A stretch of DNA of 64,000 nt from JALEFZ01 sp039820545 (GCA_039820545.1 JBCBPW010000034.1:3209-67208), one strand, 5' to 3'. Positions 1-10,300 are shown, counted from the first letter of the stretch. The notes: a model not told the origin generated them from the sequence alone. Numbers and translations: made by a program.

Positions 1-195
1 ATTTGGTTCTATGCATGGTCTACCTGCTTGATCGCGATTTTGGTCCTGGTTAGTCACCTTCTTCGATTCCCTCATCAACAAAAAGGCGTTCCACTGGCTG
101 GATATTGGGCATTGGCTTTCGCTTGGGTCCTTATAGAACGAATATTTTCGCTAGCATTTTTCACTAATCCTTATTTCACGGGTGTACCAATTTGA
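1..195 (+). CDS. C-terminal end of a membrane protein (partial)
   Basis: Frame 1 is open from the first base to a TGA at 193-195 and encodes 64 residues, so the gene starts outside the window. The piece has two hydrophobic stretches (about residues 5-21 and 34-56) separated by a short basic loop, as expected for the last two membrane helices of an inner-membrane protein. It overlaps the start of the next gene by 14 bases, which suggests it is the preceding gene of the same secretion/pilus operon. The fragment is too short and hydrophobic to place in a family. Confidence 0.55.
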   Translation: MWFYAWSTCLIAILVLVSHLLRFPHQQKGVPLAGYWALAFAWVLIERIFSLAFFTNPYFTGVPI

Positions 196-1588
196 TTATA
201 GAACGCTGCAGTTGCTTTCTCCTGAACAAGCACATACTTTCCACGCAATACCGTGGAAAGTAGAAGGAGATGGACTGTGGATTTTAGGCAATGAAAAAAC
301 ACGTTCGCATATCCCGCATCTGACCTTGATCTTGGGCAAAAAACCCTCCATAGAACTTCTTCCCCCTAGTGAACTTGCACAGCTATTGGTTCAGCATTAT
401 CCACAGCAAAGTAAACCCTCCGCACAGCAAGAATACTCAACGATTGAAGCTGAAACCTCTGATGTGGTCCGCTTTGTCCAACAGATATTTCAAGCAGCGA
501 TCGATATAGGTGCGAGTGACATCCATGTAGAAAGGTATGAAGAACTCGCACGTGTCCGATTGAGGTGGGAAGGCCAAATGATCGAACGATTTGAGATTCC
601 GCTAGATCAGTACGATGCAGTCGTGAGTCGTGTGAAAATCCTCTCGGAGTTGGACATAGCGGAGCGGAGATTACCCCAAGATGGGCGTATCCAACTCAAA
701 AATAACGGTCAAAGTGTAGACGTTCGTGTTTCGACTATTCCTGCAAAATATGGGGAAAAGATCGTCATGCGCTTGCTGAATCGTTCAAAGGAGCATCTTG
801 AGCTAGGAAATCTGGGGCTCACCGATCGAGAACGGACAGCTTATGAAAGTGCCATCAAGCAGCCCAATGGCATCGTGCTCATTACAGGACCTACAGGGAG
901 TGGAAAAACCACTACATTATATGCTTCTCTCAACCAGCTGAATACACCAGATAAAAATCTGACGACCATTGAAGATCCTATAGAGTATAACCTCACAGGA
1001 ATCAATCAAGTCCAAGTCCGCAGCGACATTGGGTTGACATTTGATCGCGCGCTACGTGCCTTTCTCCGACAAGATCCCAATATCATCATGGTGGGAGAGA
1101 TCCGAGATCAAGAGACAGCACAGATTGCGATTAGGGCAGCTTTGACTGGGCACTTGGTCCTTTCTACCCTCCATACCAATAGCTCACTGGATGCCATCAC
1201 ACGACTCGTAGACATGGGAGTAGAACCCTATCTGCTCGCAGCAGCGACGCGTATGATCGTTGCCCAAAGACTTGTGAGATTGCTCTGCCCACACTGTAAA
1301 AAAGAGAGTGATCGCGTGATCTCAGAATCATTTCAAAGGGGACACCAATTACACGACCATTATGAACCTGTAGGTTGCCCATCATGTTTTTATACGGGCT
1401 ACAAAGGGAGGAAAGCAGTTTATGAACTCCTTCCCATCACAGATGACATTCGGTTGGCTATGAGGAAAATAGGGGATGGGCAAACAAGCTTTCCCTCAAC
1501 AGATCTACCAAGCCTGGGAGAAAATCTCATCGCACTTATACGAACGGGGCAGATCTCTATTGAAGAAGCACTTTATCACTACCAATGA
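182..1588 (+). CDS. gspE: GspE/PilB-family secretion or pilus assembly ATPase
   Basis: Cytoplasmic hexameric ATPase that powers type II secretion or type IV pilus extension. The 468-residue protein has a short N-terminal domain, then the conserved core: Walker A GPTGSGKTTT (about residues 236-245), an Asp box, Walker B-like IIMVGEIRD (about 300-308), a His box (HLVLSTLHTN), and the C-terminal tetracysteine zinc site as two CxxC pairs (CPHC near 368, CPSC near 400), which favours GspE/PilB over the PilT retraction ATPase. The N-terminal region is shorter than in many PilB proteins. It starts at GTG 182, overlapping the previous gene, and its stop overlaps the next ATG (ATGA), so the genes are translationally coupled. 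The family call is firm; secretion versus pilus cannot be settled here. Confidence 0.9.
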   Translation: MYQFDYRTLQLLSPEQAHTFHAIPWKVEGDGLWILGNEKTRSHIPHLTLILGKKPSIELLPPSELAQLLVQHYPQQSKPSAQQEYSTIEAETSDVVRFVQQIFQAAIDIGASDIHVERYEELARVRLRWEGQMIERFEIPLDQYDAVVSRVKILSELDIAERRLPQDGRIQLKNNGQSVDVRVSTIPAKYGEKIVMRLLNRSKEHLELGNLGLTDRERTAYESAIKQPNGIVLITGPTGSGKTTTLYASLNQLNTPDKNLTTIEDPIEYNLTGINQVQVRSDIGLTFDRALRAFLRQDPNIIMVGEIRDQETAQIAIRAALTGHLVLSTLHTNSSLDAITRLVDMGVEPYLLAAATRMIVAQRLVRLLCPHCKKESDRVISESFQRGHQLHDHYEPVGCPSCFYTGYKGRKAVYELLPITDDIRLAMRKIGDGQTSFPSTDLPSLGENLIALIRTGQISIEEALYHYQ

Positions 1589-2151
1589 AAAAGAAAGTCT
1601 ACATATTATTATTTTGTATATGCATGTGCCTCTCCATAGTGGGGAAGGCCCAAAAACTGGATATCCATGTGGCGAGGGAGTACCATACAAATGGTGATTT
1701 TCTGAAAGTAAAGTATGAATATTACCATGACAACTGGTCGGAACAAAAAATTATTCATGGTCAATATGCCGAATGGTCTCCCAATGGCATTTTGCTACAT
1801 GAGATGACCTACAGTCACGGAGAAGCTTACGGCACAGAAAAACGCTACGACAAAAAAGGAAGACTCACGCAGAAAACGATCTGGGCAAAAGGGAAGAAGT
1901 TTGGAGAAGAGCAAGCTTTCTATTCCTCTGGACAACTCAAACAAAGTATGGAGTATAGAAATGGGCTAAAGGATGGCTTATTTCAATACTTTGATAAACA
2001 GGGAGTCTGTCGTGTGAAAACCTATTATCGAAAAGGGAAACGGCATGGATCACTCGTCCAATACGACAAAAAAGGAAAGGTGAAGCGAACAATGGAGTTT
2101 CTTCAAGGAAAAAAAGTTTACGCACCTAAGCCGCAAAAAAGAAAATCATGA
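1585..2151 (+). CDS. MORN-repeat (YwqK-like) exported protein in the secretin operon
   Basis: 188-residue protein with an N-terminal signal peptide (hydrophobic residues about 5-20, ending near GKAQ). The rest is a series of roughly 22-residue MORN/YwqK-type repeats, each with a Y-x-x-x-G-x-x-x-G pattern (for example around GEEQAFYSSGQLKQ, GLFQYFDKQG and GSLVQYDKKG). MORN-like repeats form extended beta hairpin ribbons; YwqK homologs are often annotated as antitoxins, but there is no toxin gene here. It is joined by ATGA overlaps to both the ATPase gene upstream and the secretin gene downstream, so it is very probably a periplasmic or outer-membrane accessory part of this machine, possibly a secretin helper. 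That role is inferred from context only. Confidence 0.75.
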   Translation: MKKKVYILLFCICMCLSIVGKAQKLDIHVAREYHTNGDFLKVKYEYYHDNWSEQKIIHGQYAEWSPNGILLHEMTYSHGEAYGTEKRYDKKGRLTQKTIWAKGKKFGEEQAFYSSGQLKQSMEYRNGLKDGLFQYFDKQGVCRVKTYYRKGKRHGSLVQYDKKGKVKRTMEFLQGKKVYAPKPQKRKS

Positions 2152-4286
2152 CTAGAAAACACCTATGGAAGTGCTTGCTTATCTGCGGTCTCTGGCTATT
2201 GCTGACACCTTATGGTTATGGACAAGACGCAAACGATCGCCTAGAAGACTTATCGACGCTCCTGAATTCGCTGAGTACGCAGATCCCAGGGCTCAATGAG
2301 CCTACAACAATGACCTTCAAAGATGTACCCGTCTCTGAATACCTCCGAGCGATAGGGATCGAGCACAACATCAATGTCTACATCAAGGATACGCCCGACT
2401 TACTCATCACGACGAACCTAAACAAAGAGACCGTTAAGAATATCTTTCTTTTTGTCTGCAAAGAATTTCAATATGAGATACAGGCCACCGGAACTATTTT
2501 AGAATTTAGACCCTATGTCGAAAAGGAAGAAGTAGTAGTTACGCTAGCAAAGCCCTTGAACATCGAATTCCAGAATAACCTGCTTTCGGTAGACCTTAAA
2601 AATGATTCCCTCTCCAAAGTTATTCGCAATATCTCAAAACTGACAGGTAAAAAAATTCTGATCCAATCGGATTTCGAAAAACAGATCACAGCCTTTCTTC
2701 CCCCCACCAATCTGGATACAGCACTAGAAGCCTTGTTTGCAGTCAATAATCTACGGATGATCAATCAAAAGAAAGGTTATATCCTTTTGGAACCCTTTAC
2801 CACGATCTCAGGAGGGAATACCCCTCAGGCTGGCACCCTCGCAGGTACCAACCGGTTCGAAGTGGAGACATTTTCTGATGGACAAGATCCCTATTTGTCT
2901 ATCGAAGCAGAGCAAGCAGATCTGAAATTACTATTGACAGAGATATTTGATCGAGTAGGGGTAGGGTACCTTTTCTATGATGATCTCAAAGGCATTGTTT
3001 CTGCAAAAGCTGATTTCATTGCACTCAACGACCTGGTTCAGTTTATACTAAAAGGGACAGGTTATACCTTTAAAGAAGATCAAACGCTTTACCTCGTTGG
3101 TGAAAATACCCGAGACTGGCTGATGTCTACAGAGATCGTCAAACTCAAATTCAGACCCAGCTTTCAAGCGATCGAGCTCATTCCAGGAGTAGAATTGACA
3201 GGAGGGGGTGCAGCGCAACCTCAGAGAAATACTATCAACCGCCCCAACAACAATCGCAATCCCATCAATAATAACTTTAACCCAGGAAATGGAGGGTTTA
3301 ATAACCAACTCAATGGGATCGGCAACAATGGGGGACTGGGAATTGGAGGAGGAAGTTTTTCTTCCCTCGGAGGAAACAACGCGTTTCAGGCATCAGCTAG
3401 CCTTCCTCCTGAGATTCGTAGAGCCAAAGTAGGACAGGTACAAATTGTAGAATATCCCGAATTAAACAGGGTCATTCTTCAAGGACCATCAGAAGAAATT
3501 GCGGTTTTGAAAGACTTTTTGCTCGAAATTGATCGACCCGTACCTATGGTGAGGATCGAGATGGTGGTAGTCGAAGTAAATAAGGATCGACTCCTCAATA
3601 CAGGAGTTCGTGCAGGGAGGCGAGCGCAAACAGATTCTACAGGTGGTCTCAAAGACCTCCTTCCAGGTGTCCAATATGGACTAGATGGGAGCGAAATCAA
3701 TCGTATTTTGGGATCGATACCCGCATTGAGTCCGCTAGGATTACTCAAAAACGACTTTTACCTCCAACTTCGGGCACAAGAATCGCAAGGGAACCTCAAA
3801 GTGAGGATGGAACCTGTCCTTTCCATGCTAAATGGGCGAGAAGCAAGCCTGACAATAGGTCAGACTCAATATTTCCTATTGGAGACCACTACCTCGACCA
3901 GCGGAGCAGTCAATAATTTCCAACAGTTTACGCAGCGTTTTGATCGAATAGATGCGAACATTACGTTGACACTCAAACCCTATATCTCCGATAATGGCAT
4001 TGTAACACTTGACGTATTGCCCGACTTCACCACTCCAGTGGGTAGCTTCAGCGCGGATGTGCCCCCAACCATTGCCACGCGCCGATTCGTATCGACCATC
4101 CGCGTCAAGGAAGGAGAAACCGTTGTGTTGGGAGGTCTCAATGAAGAAGCCATTACAGAAAACCGAGAGGGAATACCCTGGATCAGTCGAGTGCCAGTCC
4201 TGAAGTGGTTTACAGGCAATGTCCAAAGAACGAATTTGAAGTCTTCCTTACTGATTTACATCACCCCAACGATCTATTACAACTAA
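2148..4286 (+). CDS. Secretin (GspD/PilQ family outer-membrane channel)
   Basis: 712-residue outer-membrane pore of a type II secretion / type IV pilus machine. Signal peptide at residues 1-25 (ends YGYGQ). The periplasmic part has three STN/N-domain-like units (about 53-125, 145-217 and 247-318), followed by an Asn/Gly-rich flexible insertion (about 346-415) typical of a linker or loop next to a secretin N3 domain. The C-terminal secretin domain (about 470-712) carries the EMVVVEV strand, the gate region, and the closing VVLGGL...GIPWISRVPVLKWFTG motif followed by the beta-lip and a final ITPTIYYN. There is no lipobox. It starts 4 bases before the stop of the MORN-repeat gene and is followed 5 bases later by the PilM/GspL-like gene. 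Confidence 0.92.
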   Translation: MTRKHLWKCLLICGLWLLLTPYGYGQDANDRLEDLSTLLNSLSTQIPGLNEPTTMTFKDVPVSEYLRAIGIEHNINVYIKDTPDLLITTNLNKETVKNIFLFVCKEFQYEIQATGTILEFRPYVEKEEVVVTLAKPLNIEFQNNLLSVDLKNDSLSKVIRNISKLTGKKILIQSDFEKQITAFLPPTNLDTALEALFAVNNLRMINQKKGYILLEPFTTISGGNTPQAGTLAGTNRFEVETFSDGQDPYLSIEAEQADLKLLLTEIFDRVGVGYLFYDDLKGIVSAKADFIALNDLVQFILKGTGYTFKEDQTLYLVGENTRDWLMSTEIVKLKFRPSFQAIELIPGVELTGGGAAQPQRNTINRPNNNRNPINNNFNPGNGGFNNQLNGIGNNGGLGIGGGSFSSLGGNNAFQASASLPPEIRRAKVGQVQIVEYPELNRVILQGPSEEIAVLKDFLLEIDRPVPMVRIEMVVVEVNKDRLLNTGVRAGRRAQTDSTGGLKDLLPGVQYGLDGSEINRILGSIPALSPLGLLKNDFYLQLRAQESQGNLKVRMEPVLSMLNGREASLTIGQTQYFLLETTTSTSGAVNNFQQFTQRFDRIDANITLTLKPYISDNGIVTLDVLPDFTTPVGSFSADVPPTIATRRFVSTIRVKEGETVVLGGLNEEAITENREGIPWISRVPVLKWFTGNVQRTNLKSSLLIYITPTIYYN

Positions 4287-4291
4287 GGAAT

Positions 4292-5509
4292 ATGAATCTC
4301 TTGGATCGAATAGGCTACAGAGGTGAAAACTACGTCATAGGCTTGCAGGTCAACCTTGGGGCAGGCACATTCGCTATTATGGAGCTCAAACAGGAAGCTG
4401 GGAGTATTACAAGGAAAAAAGAATATATTTTCCATGAAGAGGAAAAACTATGGGAATACCTGGACCATCGCCCTGGAGTTCCCCTAGTTCTGGTAATGCA
4501 AACCGAATCTGTTTCCCGATTCTTTCCACCCTCTCAAGGAGGGAGCATTCAAGACGTGTTAGGTGTAAAGGTTGACAAGGTCCATGACTTTGTATCACAG
4601 AGACTGCCTGGCGTAGACGGCAGTACATGGATGGCTGTGACAAGGCGGGAGCCAATAGATGCTTTGCTCCAATGGCTAGGGAATTATGCCCAACGTATCG
4701 TATATGTTTCCTTTTTTCATGCTGTCCAGACCTATCTCGTGACAGGCTTACCCGCTTACCAAGAGACTACTTCTTACTTACTAGACGAGACTTATAATTG
4801 GGAAAACGGACTCCGTACTTCTGTATCACATTCGCCTGTGAAACTCACGTCGCAGGAGATGGCCTACCAACTCCATTGCAAGGAAGAGCAGTTGCTACTG
4901 TTTGGCTCTTTAGTCCATTTTATGCTTTCTCGCGGAGCGGATTTCGAAGGCCATGAAGTTGTGTTAAGCCAGCGAGATAAGCTTTTGAAGACGTTGCCAC
5001 ATATACGATTGGCGACACAGTTGATCATGGGATTGTTCATCATTTTGCTGTGCATGGGAGGCTTTCGTGCTTTTCAATCTTGGGAAATCGAGCGACAAGC
5101 TTTGACGTTGAGCCAAAACCGTTCTGTGCTGGATCAACTGTCCCAAAACCACCAGTTAATTCAGCAACAGAGTGCTTTTTTACTTTCGTCAGGACAAGGC
5201 TCTTTTCGTTCTTCTCAATTGGCCCGTCACCTAGACCTACTTGGACAATACGCGCCTAGAAATATGCGTTTCAGATTGCTGATATTCCAGCCTGATGAGA
5301 CACAAAGGAAAAAGTGGGTAAGAGATGTAGCTGAATCCATCGATTTTTTACTCGTAGGTGAAGCAGGATCTGCTAGAGACATCACCTCACTATCTAGGAC
5401 CCTTCAGTTGGAGGATGTATATAAGAAAGTCCGTATACATGAGAGTAATTTTGACTACCAGCTAGGGGCACATACATTCACCTTGATTATACAAGTTGCC
5501 GATGAGTAA
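4292..5509 (+). CDS. PilM/GspL-like bitopic assembly protein
   Basis: The ATG at 4292, preceded by AAGGA, is preferred over an upstream ATG at 4205 that would overlap the secretin by 82 bases. The 405-residue product has a cytoplasmic N-terminal region (about 1-235) resembling a degenerate actin-like PilM/GspL fold, one transmembrane helix (about 238-262, LIMGLFIILLCMGG), a coiled coil rich in Gln and Leu (about 270-310), and a small periplasmic ferredoxin-like domain, as in PilN/GspL. It thus looks like a PilM-PilN fusion equivalent to GspL that couples the ATPase to the periplasmic scaffold. Sequence conservation is weak; the call rests on topology and operon position. Confidence 0.65.
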   Translation: MNLLDRIGYRGENYVIGLQVNLGAGTFAIMELKQEAGSITRKKEYIFHEEEKLWEYLDHRPGVPLVLVMQTESVSRFFPPSQGGSIQDVLGVKVDKVHDFVSQRLPGVDGSTWMAVTRREPIDALLQWLGNYAQRIVYVSFFHAVQTYLVTGLPAYQETTSYLLDETYNWENGLRTSVSHSPVKLTSQEMAYQLHCKEEQLLLFGSLVHFMLSRGADFEGHEVVLSQRDKLLKTLPHIRLATQLIMGLFIILLCMGGFRAFQSWEIERQALTLSQNRSVLDQLSQNHQLIQQQSAFLLSSGQGSFRSSQLARHLDLLGQYAPRNMRFRLLIFQPDETQRKKWVRDVAESIDFLLVGEAGSARDITSLSRTLQLEDVYKKVRIHESNFDYQLGAHTFTLIIQVADE

Positions 5510-6059
5510 GTGGCTCAACATACAAACGATACGGATTTTGCTCTTCAGCATCATACTACTCATCCTTGCGAATGTTTTTCGGTTGAGTAAGGAGATTTAT
5601 CAGGGCAGACAAGTCCAGCAGATGCAAAATCCGAAACTAAGCCAGCTTGCACAGAAGGAGCTGAGATTGGCTGAGCAGGAACAAGCACTATGGAGACTGA
5701 AGCAAGAAGCTCAAAAACAAAGGAATCCTTATCTGGAGATCCAAAATGCATTGGATTTAGGTCGATATCTGGAATCTGTCGCGACTAAGCACAAACTAAA
5801 GGTGCTGGCACTTCCCCAAGGAGAGGCATCAAATGTCAAGGGATATGAGGTACTCGAAGGTATATTTCAAATAGAAGGAAGCTATCTGAACATCGTGAGA
5901 TTCATTTTTCAGGTTGAGCAAGAAGATAAAGCAGGGGTCATTTTTCAAAGTCAATTGAAGTATCAAAAGTATAGGGTAGGAGGTAAGCAAAAAGAAGTAC
6001 TTGTGGCAACCTTGCACATGCGAACAGTGATTCAGGGAGCGCGATCTTCCTCTGGTTAA
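5502..6059 (+). CDS. PilO/GspM-like inner-membrane scaffold protein
   Basis: About 185 residues: a short cytoplasmic tail, one transmembrane helix (about residues 9-27, ILLFSIILLILANVF), a Gln/Glu-rich coiled coil (about 40-80), and a C-terminal alpha/beta domain of about 100 residues. That is the layout of PilO and GspM, the periplasmic partners of PilN/GspL. The ATG at 5502 overlaps the end of the upstream gene by 8 bases; a TTG at 5496 is also in frame. As last gene of the overlapping block it probably completes the inner-membrane platform. The identification is by topology and position. Confidence 0.6.
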   Translation: MSKWLNIQTIRILLFSIILLILANVFRLSKEIYQGRQVQQMQNPKLSQLAQKELRLAEQEQALWRLKQEAQKQRNPYLEIQNALDLGRYLESVATKHKLKVLALPQGEASNVKGYEVLEGIFQIEGSYLNIVRFIFQVEQEDKAGVIFQSQLKYQKYRVGGKQKEVLVATLHMRTVIQGARSSSG

Positions 6060-6147
6060 AGGAACACTTTCAGCCTCATGCCTTGAGCATGCCGGAATCC
6101 CTTTTGGGATCGCCTCTCACTTTTAATAGTCAATTAAGAAAAAGGAT

Positions 6148-6852
6148 ATGCGCAATACGATCATTTTGTTGGTTTTTTTGTGGCTAATGACATTCATAGG
6201 ATGTATAGAATTTGTCTCCGTAGACATCTCACAGGTAGAGGTGCCTATCTTAGCTCCGAAAGACTCTCTCTACATTGCAGAAAACCAAATCACCTTTTGG
6301 TGGGAAGAAAATGTGGATGCTGAATCTTACGGCTTCCAATTGGCTTCGCCTGGATTCGATAACCCGCTGTCAGTTGTTGATACGAGTCTTGTGGGCAACC
6401 TTCATAAGATTACCTTAGGAGAAGGGCGATATGACTGGCGAGTTCGAATTGAAAATGAAAGCTCTACTTCAGCTTTTATATCCAGGAAAATATTCATTGA
6501 CCAAACACCTCCTTTGCAGCCTGTCGTATTGTATCCTCTCCCAAGCCAAACACTCTCCCTCACAGCCGACCAACTCGAACTCCAATGGAGAAGTCAAGAC
6601 ACTCCTCTAGATGGGCTAGTTTTCCCTGTCGTAGATTCTATCTTTCTCTATGTGGATAGTATCGCTAGAACCAATCTGCTTCAAGAGTGGGAAATCTCAG
6701 CCCCTGCTACAAGCAGACTGTCTATTGAAACATTGCTATCGTCTCAGGCTCCTCCCCAAGACACCATCAAATATATGTGGCAAATTTACACCAAAGATCG
6801 CGCAGGCAATCGCTCCCAGCCAGCCGAAGGAACATTTAGTTTAGTCAAGTAG
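6148..6852 (+). CDS. Lipoprotein with Fn3-like domain
   Basis: 234 residues. The N-terminus is a lipoprotein signal peptide with the lipobox FIGC, giving Cys19 as the acylated residue. The mature part begins with a stretch of acidic and beta-prone residues and contains one or two Ig/Fn3-like beta sandwiches (FWWEENVDAESYGFQL and YDWRVRIENES resemble Fn3 strands; a second set follows after IDQTPPLQPV). It sits 88 bases after the PilO-like gene on the same strand and could be part of the operon. No enzyme motifs are seen. The specific function is unknown. Confidence 0.7.
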   Translation: MRNTIILLVFLWLMTFIGCIEFVSVDISQVEVPILAPKDSLYIAENQITFWWEENVDAESYGFQLASPGFDNPLSVVDTSLVGNLHKITLGEGRYDWRVRIENESSTSAFISRKIFIDQTPPLQPVVLYPLPSQTLSLTADQLELQWRSQDTPLDGLVFPVVDSIFLYVDSIARTNLLQEWEISAPATSRLSIETLLSSQAPPQDTIKYMWQIYTKDRAGNRSQPAEGTFSLVK

Positions 6853-7376
6853 AGCGGACCTGAATATGGATCATTGGGTGTAGAACTATAAGCTAGCGTA
6901 TTGTACAAAATGAATGTATATGCATCCATCTCCTTTACCTGAAAAGAGATTTCATTTTTTATCCTCCGTTAATTGAGAATTTATCTTACAATTCCGACTT
7001 ACATAGTAAGACACACACATAGGTAGATGTTTGGAGTAGAGAGAGGAAGTTAAGTTCAGACAATTTATTTGTTTACTTGATTTTTCTCTACCTATATCTA
7101 TATGGCAAGTTTATGTCTTTTTTATCAATTTGTGTATAGGGCTATACAAGCCAAGTTTCTACCCAATTAAGGTAACGTGACGCGTTATCACTTCTCAAAT
7201 ATTTGATTATTAATCACCTGTGATGATGGATTTTTTACCCCAATAGGTATTAAGCAAGACTTTATTTCCAGAGTGAAAAAGTAGCAGCCAGAGCTATAGC
7301 TAGAGGTAGGTGCAAATAACCAACCTCTCGGGCCCACTGTCTTTCCTGTTCATTTACACAGATACAACAGATTTTT
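6853..7376. other. Intergenic region before the RHS genes
   Basis: 524 AT-rich bases without a convincing reading frame. A weak 5-bp hairpin followed by six T residues (about 6940-6960) may end the upstream lipoprotein transcript. The region presumably carries the promoter of the RHS gene pair, but I find no clear TAnnTTTG element close to the 7377 start. Confidence 0.4.
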
Positions 7377-10300
7377 ATGAAAACATTGAAATTCGGCTTG
7401 AGTATCGTCATCTTATGGATACTCATTTACGCACCAAGCTTTGCCCAGCAAGACTTACCCGAAATCATCCCACCCTCTCCCAATGCAGCCAGCTTGGGAG
7501 AATATGGCGATGTGCCTGTAGGGTACTATACAGGTATTCCTGATATTACTATTCCCATTTATAACATCGCAGCCAGAGATATCTCCCTGCCGATCAGCCT
7601 TAGCTATCATGCAGGAGGACTCAAAGTAGCTGAGGAAGCCTCTTGGGTTGGCCTGGGCTGGAGCCTCAATGCGGGTGGAGTGATCACGCGAACCATACAG
7701 GGAGGAGATGATCTCAAAACGAATGGAAATGGCTATTCAGGTTACCCTTTTGATCCTGATCCTATCCCTCTAACCGATCAAAATAATGATTTAGATGAGT
7801 CAAATGTGACAGTTAGTGACTTCGATTTTTTAGCAAACGTATGTTTGGGCAATCAGGATGGAGAACCAGATCTATTTTTCTTCAATTTTGGAGGATATTC
7901 GGGCAAGTTTATTCTCCAAAAAGGATCTACACCCCATGATGTTAAGGTTCAACAGATCTCCCAATCTAACATTAAAATTGAAGCTAGGCATCTGACAAGC
8001 CCCCCCCTAAATGGTGCCCAGTATGACTGGAAGGTCACAACTCCAGATGGATACCAATATTTATTTCAAGAACAAGAAATCACCGAAATAAAAAGTGGAT
8101 CTGGCCTCACAGAGCAACAAGCAACCATGCTTACAAGCGCAGTACCCAGCCATCGCAAGTATTCGGTCAATAGCTGGTATTTAAGCGAGATCATCTCCCC
8201 CAAAGGAGAGAAGATTACCTTTATCTATGAATCCGCAGAACATAGGTCTATGGGCCCCATTTCTGTTACCGAAACCCAAATCACCACATTAGGTCTACAA
8301 AAATGGTGTAACTGTCTGAGTCTTAGTTCCAGTGCTGGCGCTTGCTCCCTTACAGGCACGCCAGGATTTACAGCTTCTCAAACGATTTCTCATGATGTGT
8401 ATTTACAACAGATAGATTTTACGGGTGGGTATATCTCTTTTGTTACAGAGAATAGAGAGGATATTATAAAGGACCCCTATCCTCCCTTTAATTCACAGCC
8501 TCTTGATCCTCAAAGGCTAAAAGAGATTGTCGTTTATTCAAATGCTGTAGAAGAAAAAAAGTTTGCTTTCAACTATAATTACTTTGGACGAATAGGGCAG
8601 GCACCTATTGATCCATCCCGAGACAGGCTGCAACTCTTGTCCTTAGTCGAATCAGGCGGGGCGATTCAAGGGAAACAACACCAGTTTAGCTATTACGATC
8701 CTGAAAAGATACCTGCTAAAAATTCAAAGAGCCAGGACCATTGGGGGTATTTTAATGGGAAACACAACGAATCTCTCATTCCTGAAAGAGTTTTGTTAGA
8801 AAGAACCAATCCTGTATACATCCCCAATATTGACAATTACCCCAAGTCAGGCTGGGACAATGACTGTGCGGCTCAATTTTGTGATCCTAACTCCATTGAC
8901 TATGATTATGAAGATTGTGCTGCATGCTGGACTTCCTCTTTTAATCCCAAATTCTTAAAAGGAGGCGATAGGAGTTCGAATGAGGAAAGTATGATATATG
9001 GAGCTTTACAAAGAATCACCTATCCCTTGGGAGGCTTTGCTGAATTTGTCTACGAAGCTCATGACTACAGCAATTTCCCTTATGAAATTAGGAGAGCGAT
9101 ATTCAAAGATACGATTCAAGCGTGTGGTAATACACATAATCTCAACAATTGTGCGAACCCCTTTGGGCATGGGAATATGCATACGTTTACCCTAGCAGAA
9201 CCAACTTTTGTATTTTTTGCAAGAAATCTCACTAGGAATTGTGCAGCTAGCAGTGGGGGCTGCACCAGTACGCCACTTTATATTCCGCACTATGCGGAGC
9301 TTTATGGTGGGAGCGGACAACTCCTATTGGCTTGGAGCTACACAGATCCAGATGATAATTCTGCCGTGAGTTCTGTACTCAATCAAGAGAGTAGTCACTA
9401 TTTAGCGGCAGGTACCTACACGATCAAAGTGATTCCCTCCGATGACGCTTTTGTGAGCATGGAAATTCGCTACGAGAATCCTGTAACACCCACTACACAA
9501 GTGCTGAAAAAAATCGGTGGTGGCCTTCGAATTAAATCGTTGAGGATAAGTGATGGCGTCAATACTGCTAACGATAAGATCACAACCTACAATTATGAAA
9601 AACTCGTAGGATCTACGATGAGATCTAGTGGAAGGCTTATGTCTCCCCTCGTATATGATTATATGCACTTTGCCTCTGATCTTCTAGGGAAGAATAACTT
9701 CTCCCCAAATAATATGACTGGCTCCCCTGCTCAGGAGTTTGCTATTTGCCATAATTTATTCCGGTCCTCAAGTACTGTATTGCCTTTGGGTAGCTCAGCC
9801 AGTGGGAATAGTTTTGGGTACGATCAAGTCACTGTTTCTCAAGGGTGGAATGGAGAAAATGGGAGGAGTATTTATAAATATTTTAACACCGAAGAGCTGA
9901 TTGCCACTACGTTTTTCCCTGATCTTCCTAATCGAATTTACAACAGTAATGGTTCCTTGGTTTATGAGGAGCATTTGAAAAATATCGGAAATAATCTGTT
10001 TCAGAAAGTCTCAGAAACCTCCTACAAATATAATGATAAAGGATGGGGGGACGACCTCCGAGCAATGAATCCCAAATCGTTTACAACCATTACAAAAGGC
10101 GTTAAAACGCATGCTACCCAATGCGAATATATCAGTCTCAAGTTTTATGACATCGTCTCTGAATGGTGGCGTATGACGGAGCAAGTTGAGCGGGTATTTG
10201 ATCAAGATGATGAAACAAAATTTACAGAAACGACTACGACATATGTATATGATGAAGCTTTGGGAGGAAGCATGCAGCTTATTGAGGAACGAAAGGATAA

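Noticed and set aside
1585..2151. YwqK-like protein as an antitoxin of a toxin-antitoxin pair
   Set aside because: It has a signal peptide, no toxin gene adjoins it, and it is embedded in a secretion operon.
4205..4291. Upstream ATG extending the PilM/GspL-like gene into the secretin gene
   Set aside because: It overlaps a conserved secretin C-terminus by 82 bases; the ATG at 4292 has an AAGGA just upstream.
6091..6113. Hairpin with GGGATCGCC shared with 19743-19762, possible REP-like element
   Set aside because: Only about nine bases are shared and just two copies were seen; this could be chance.
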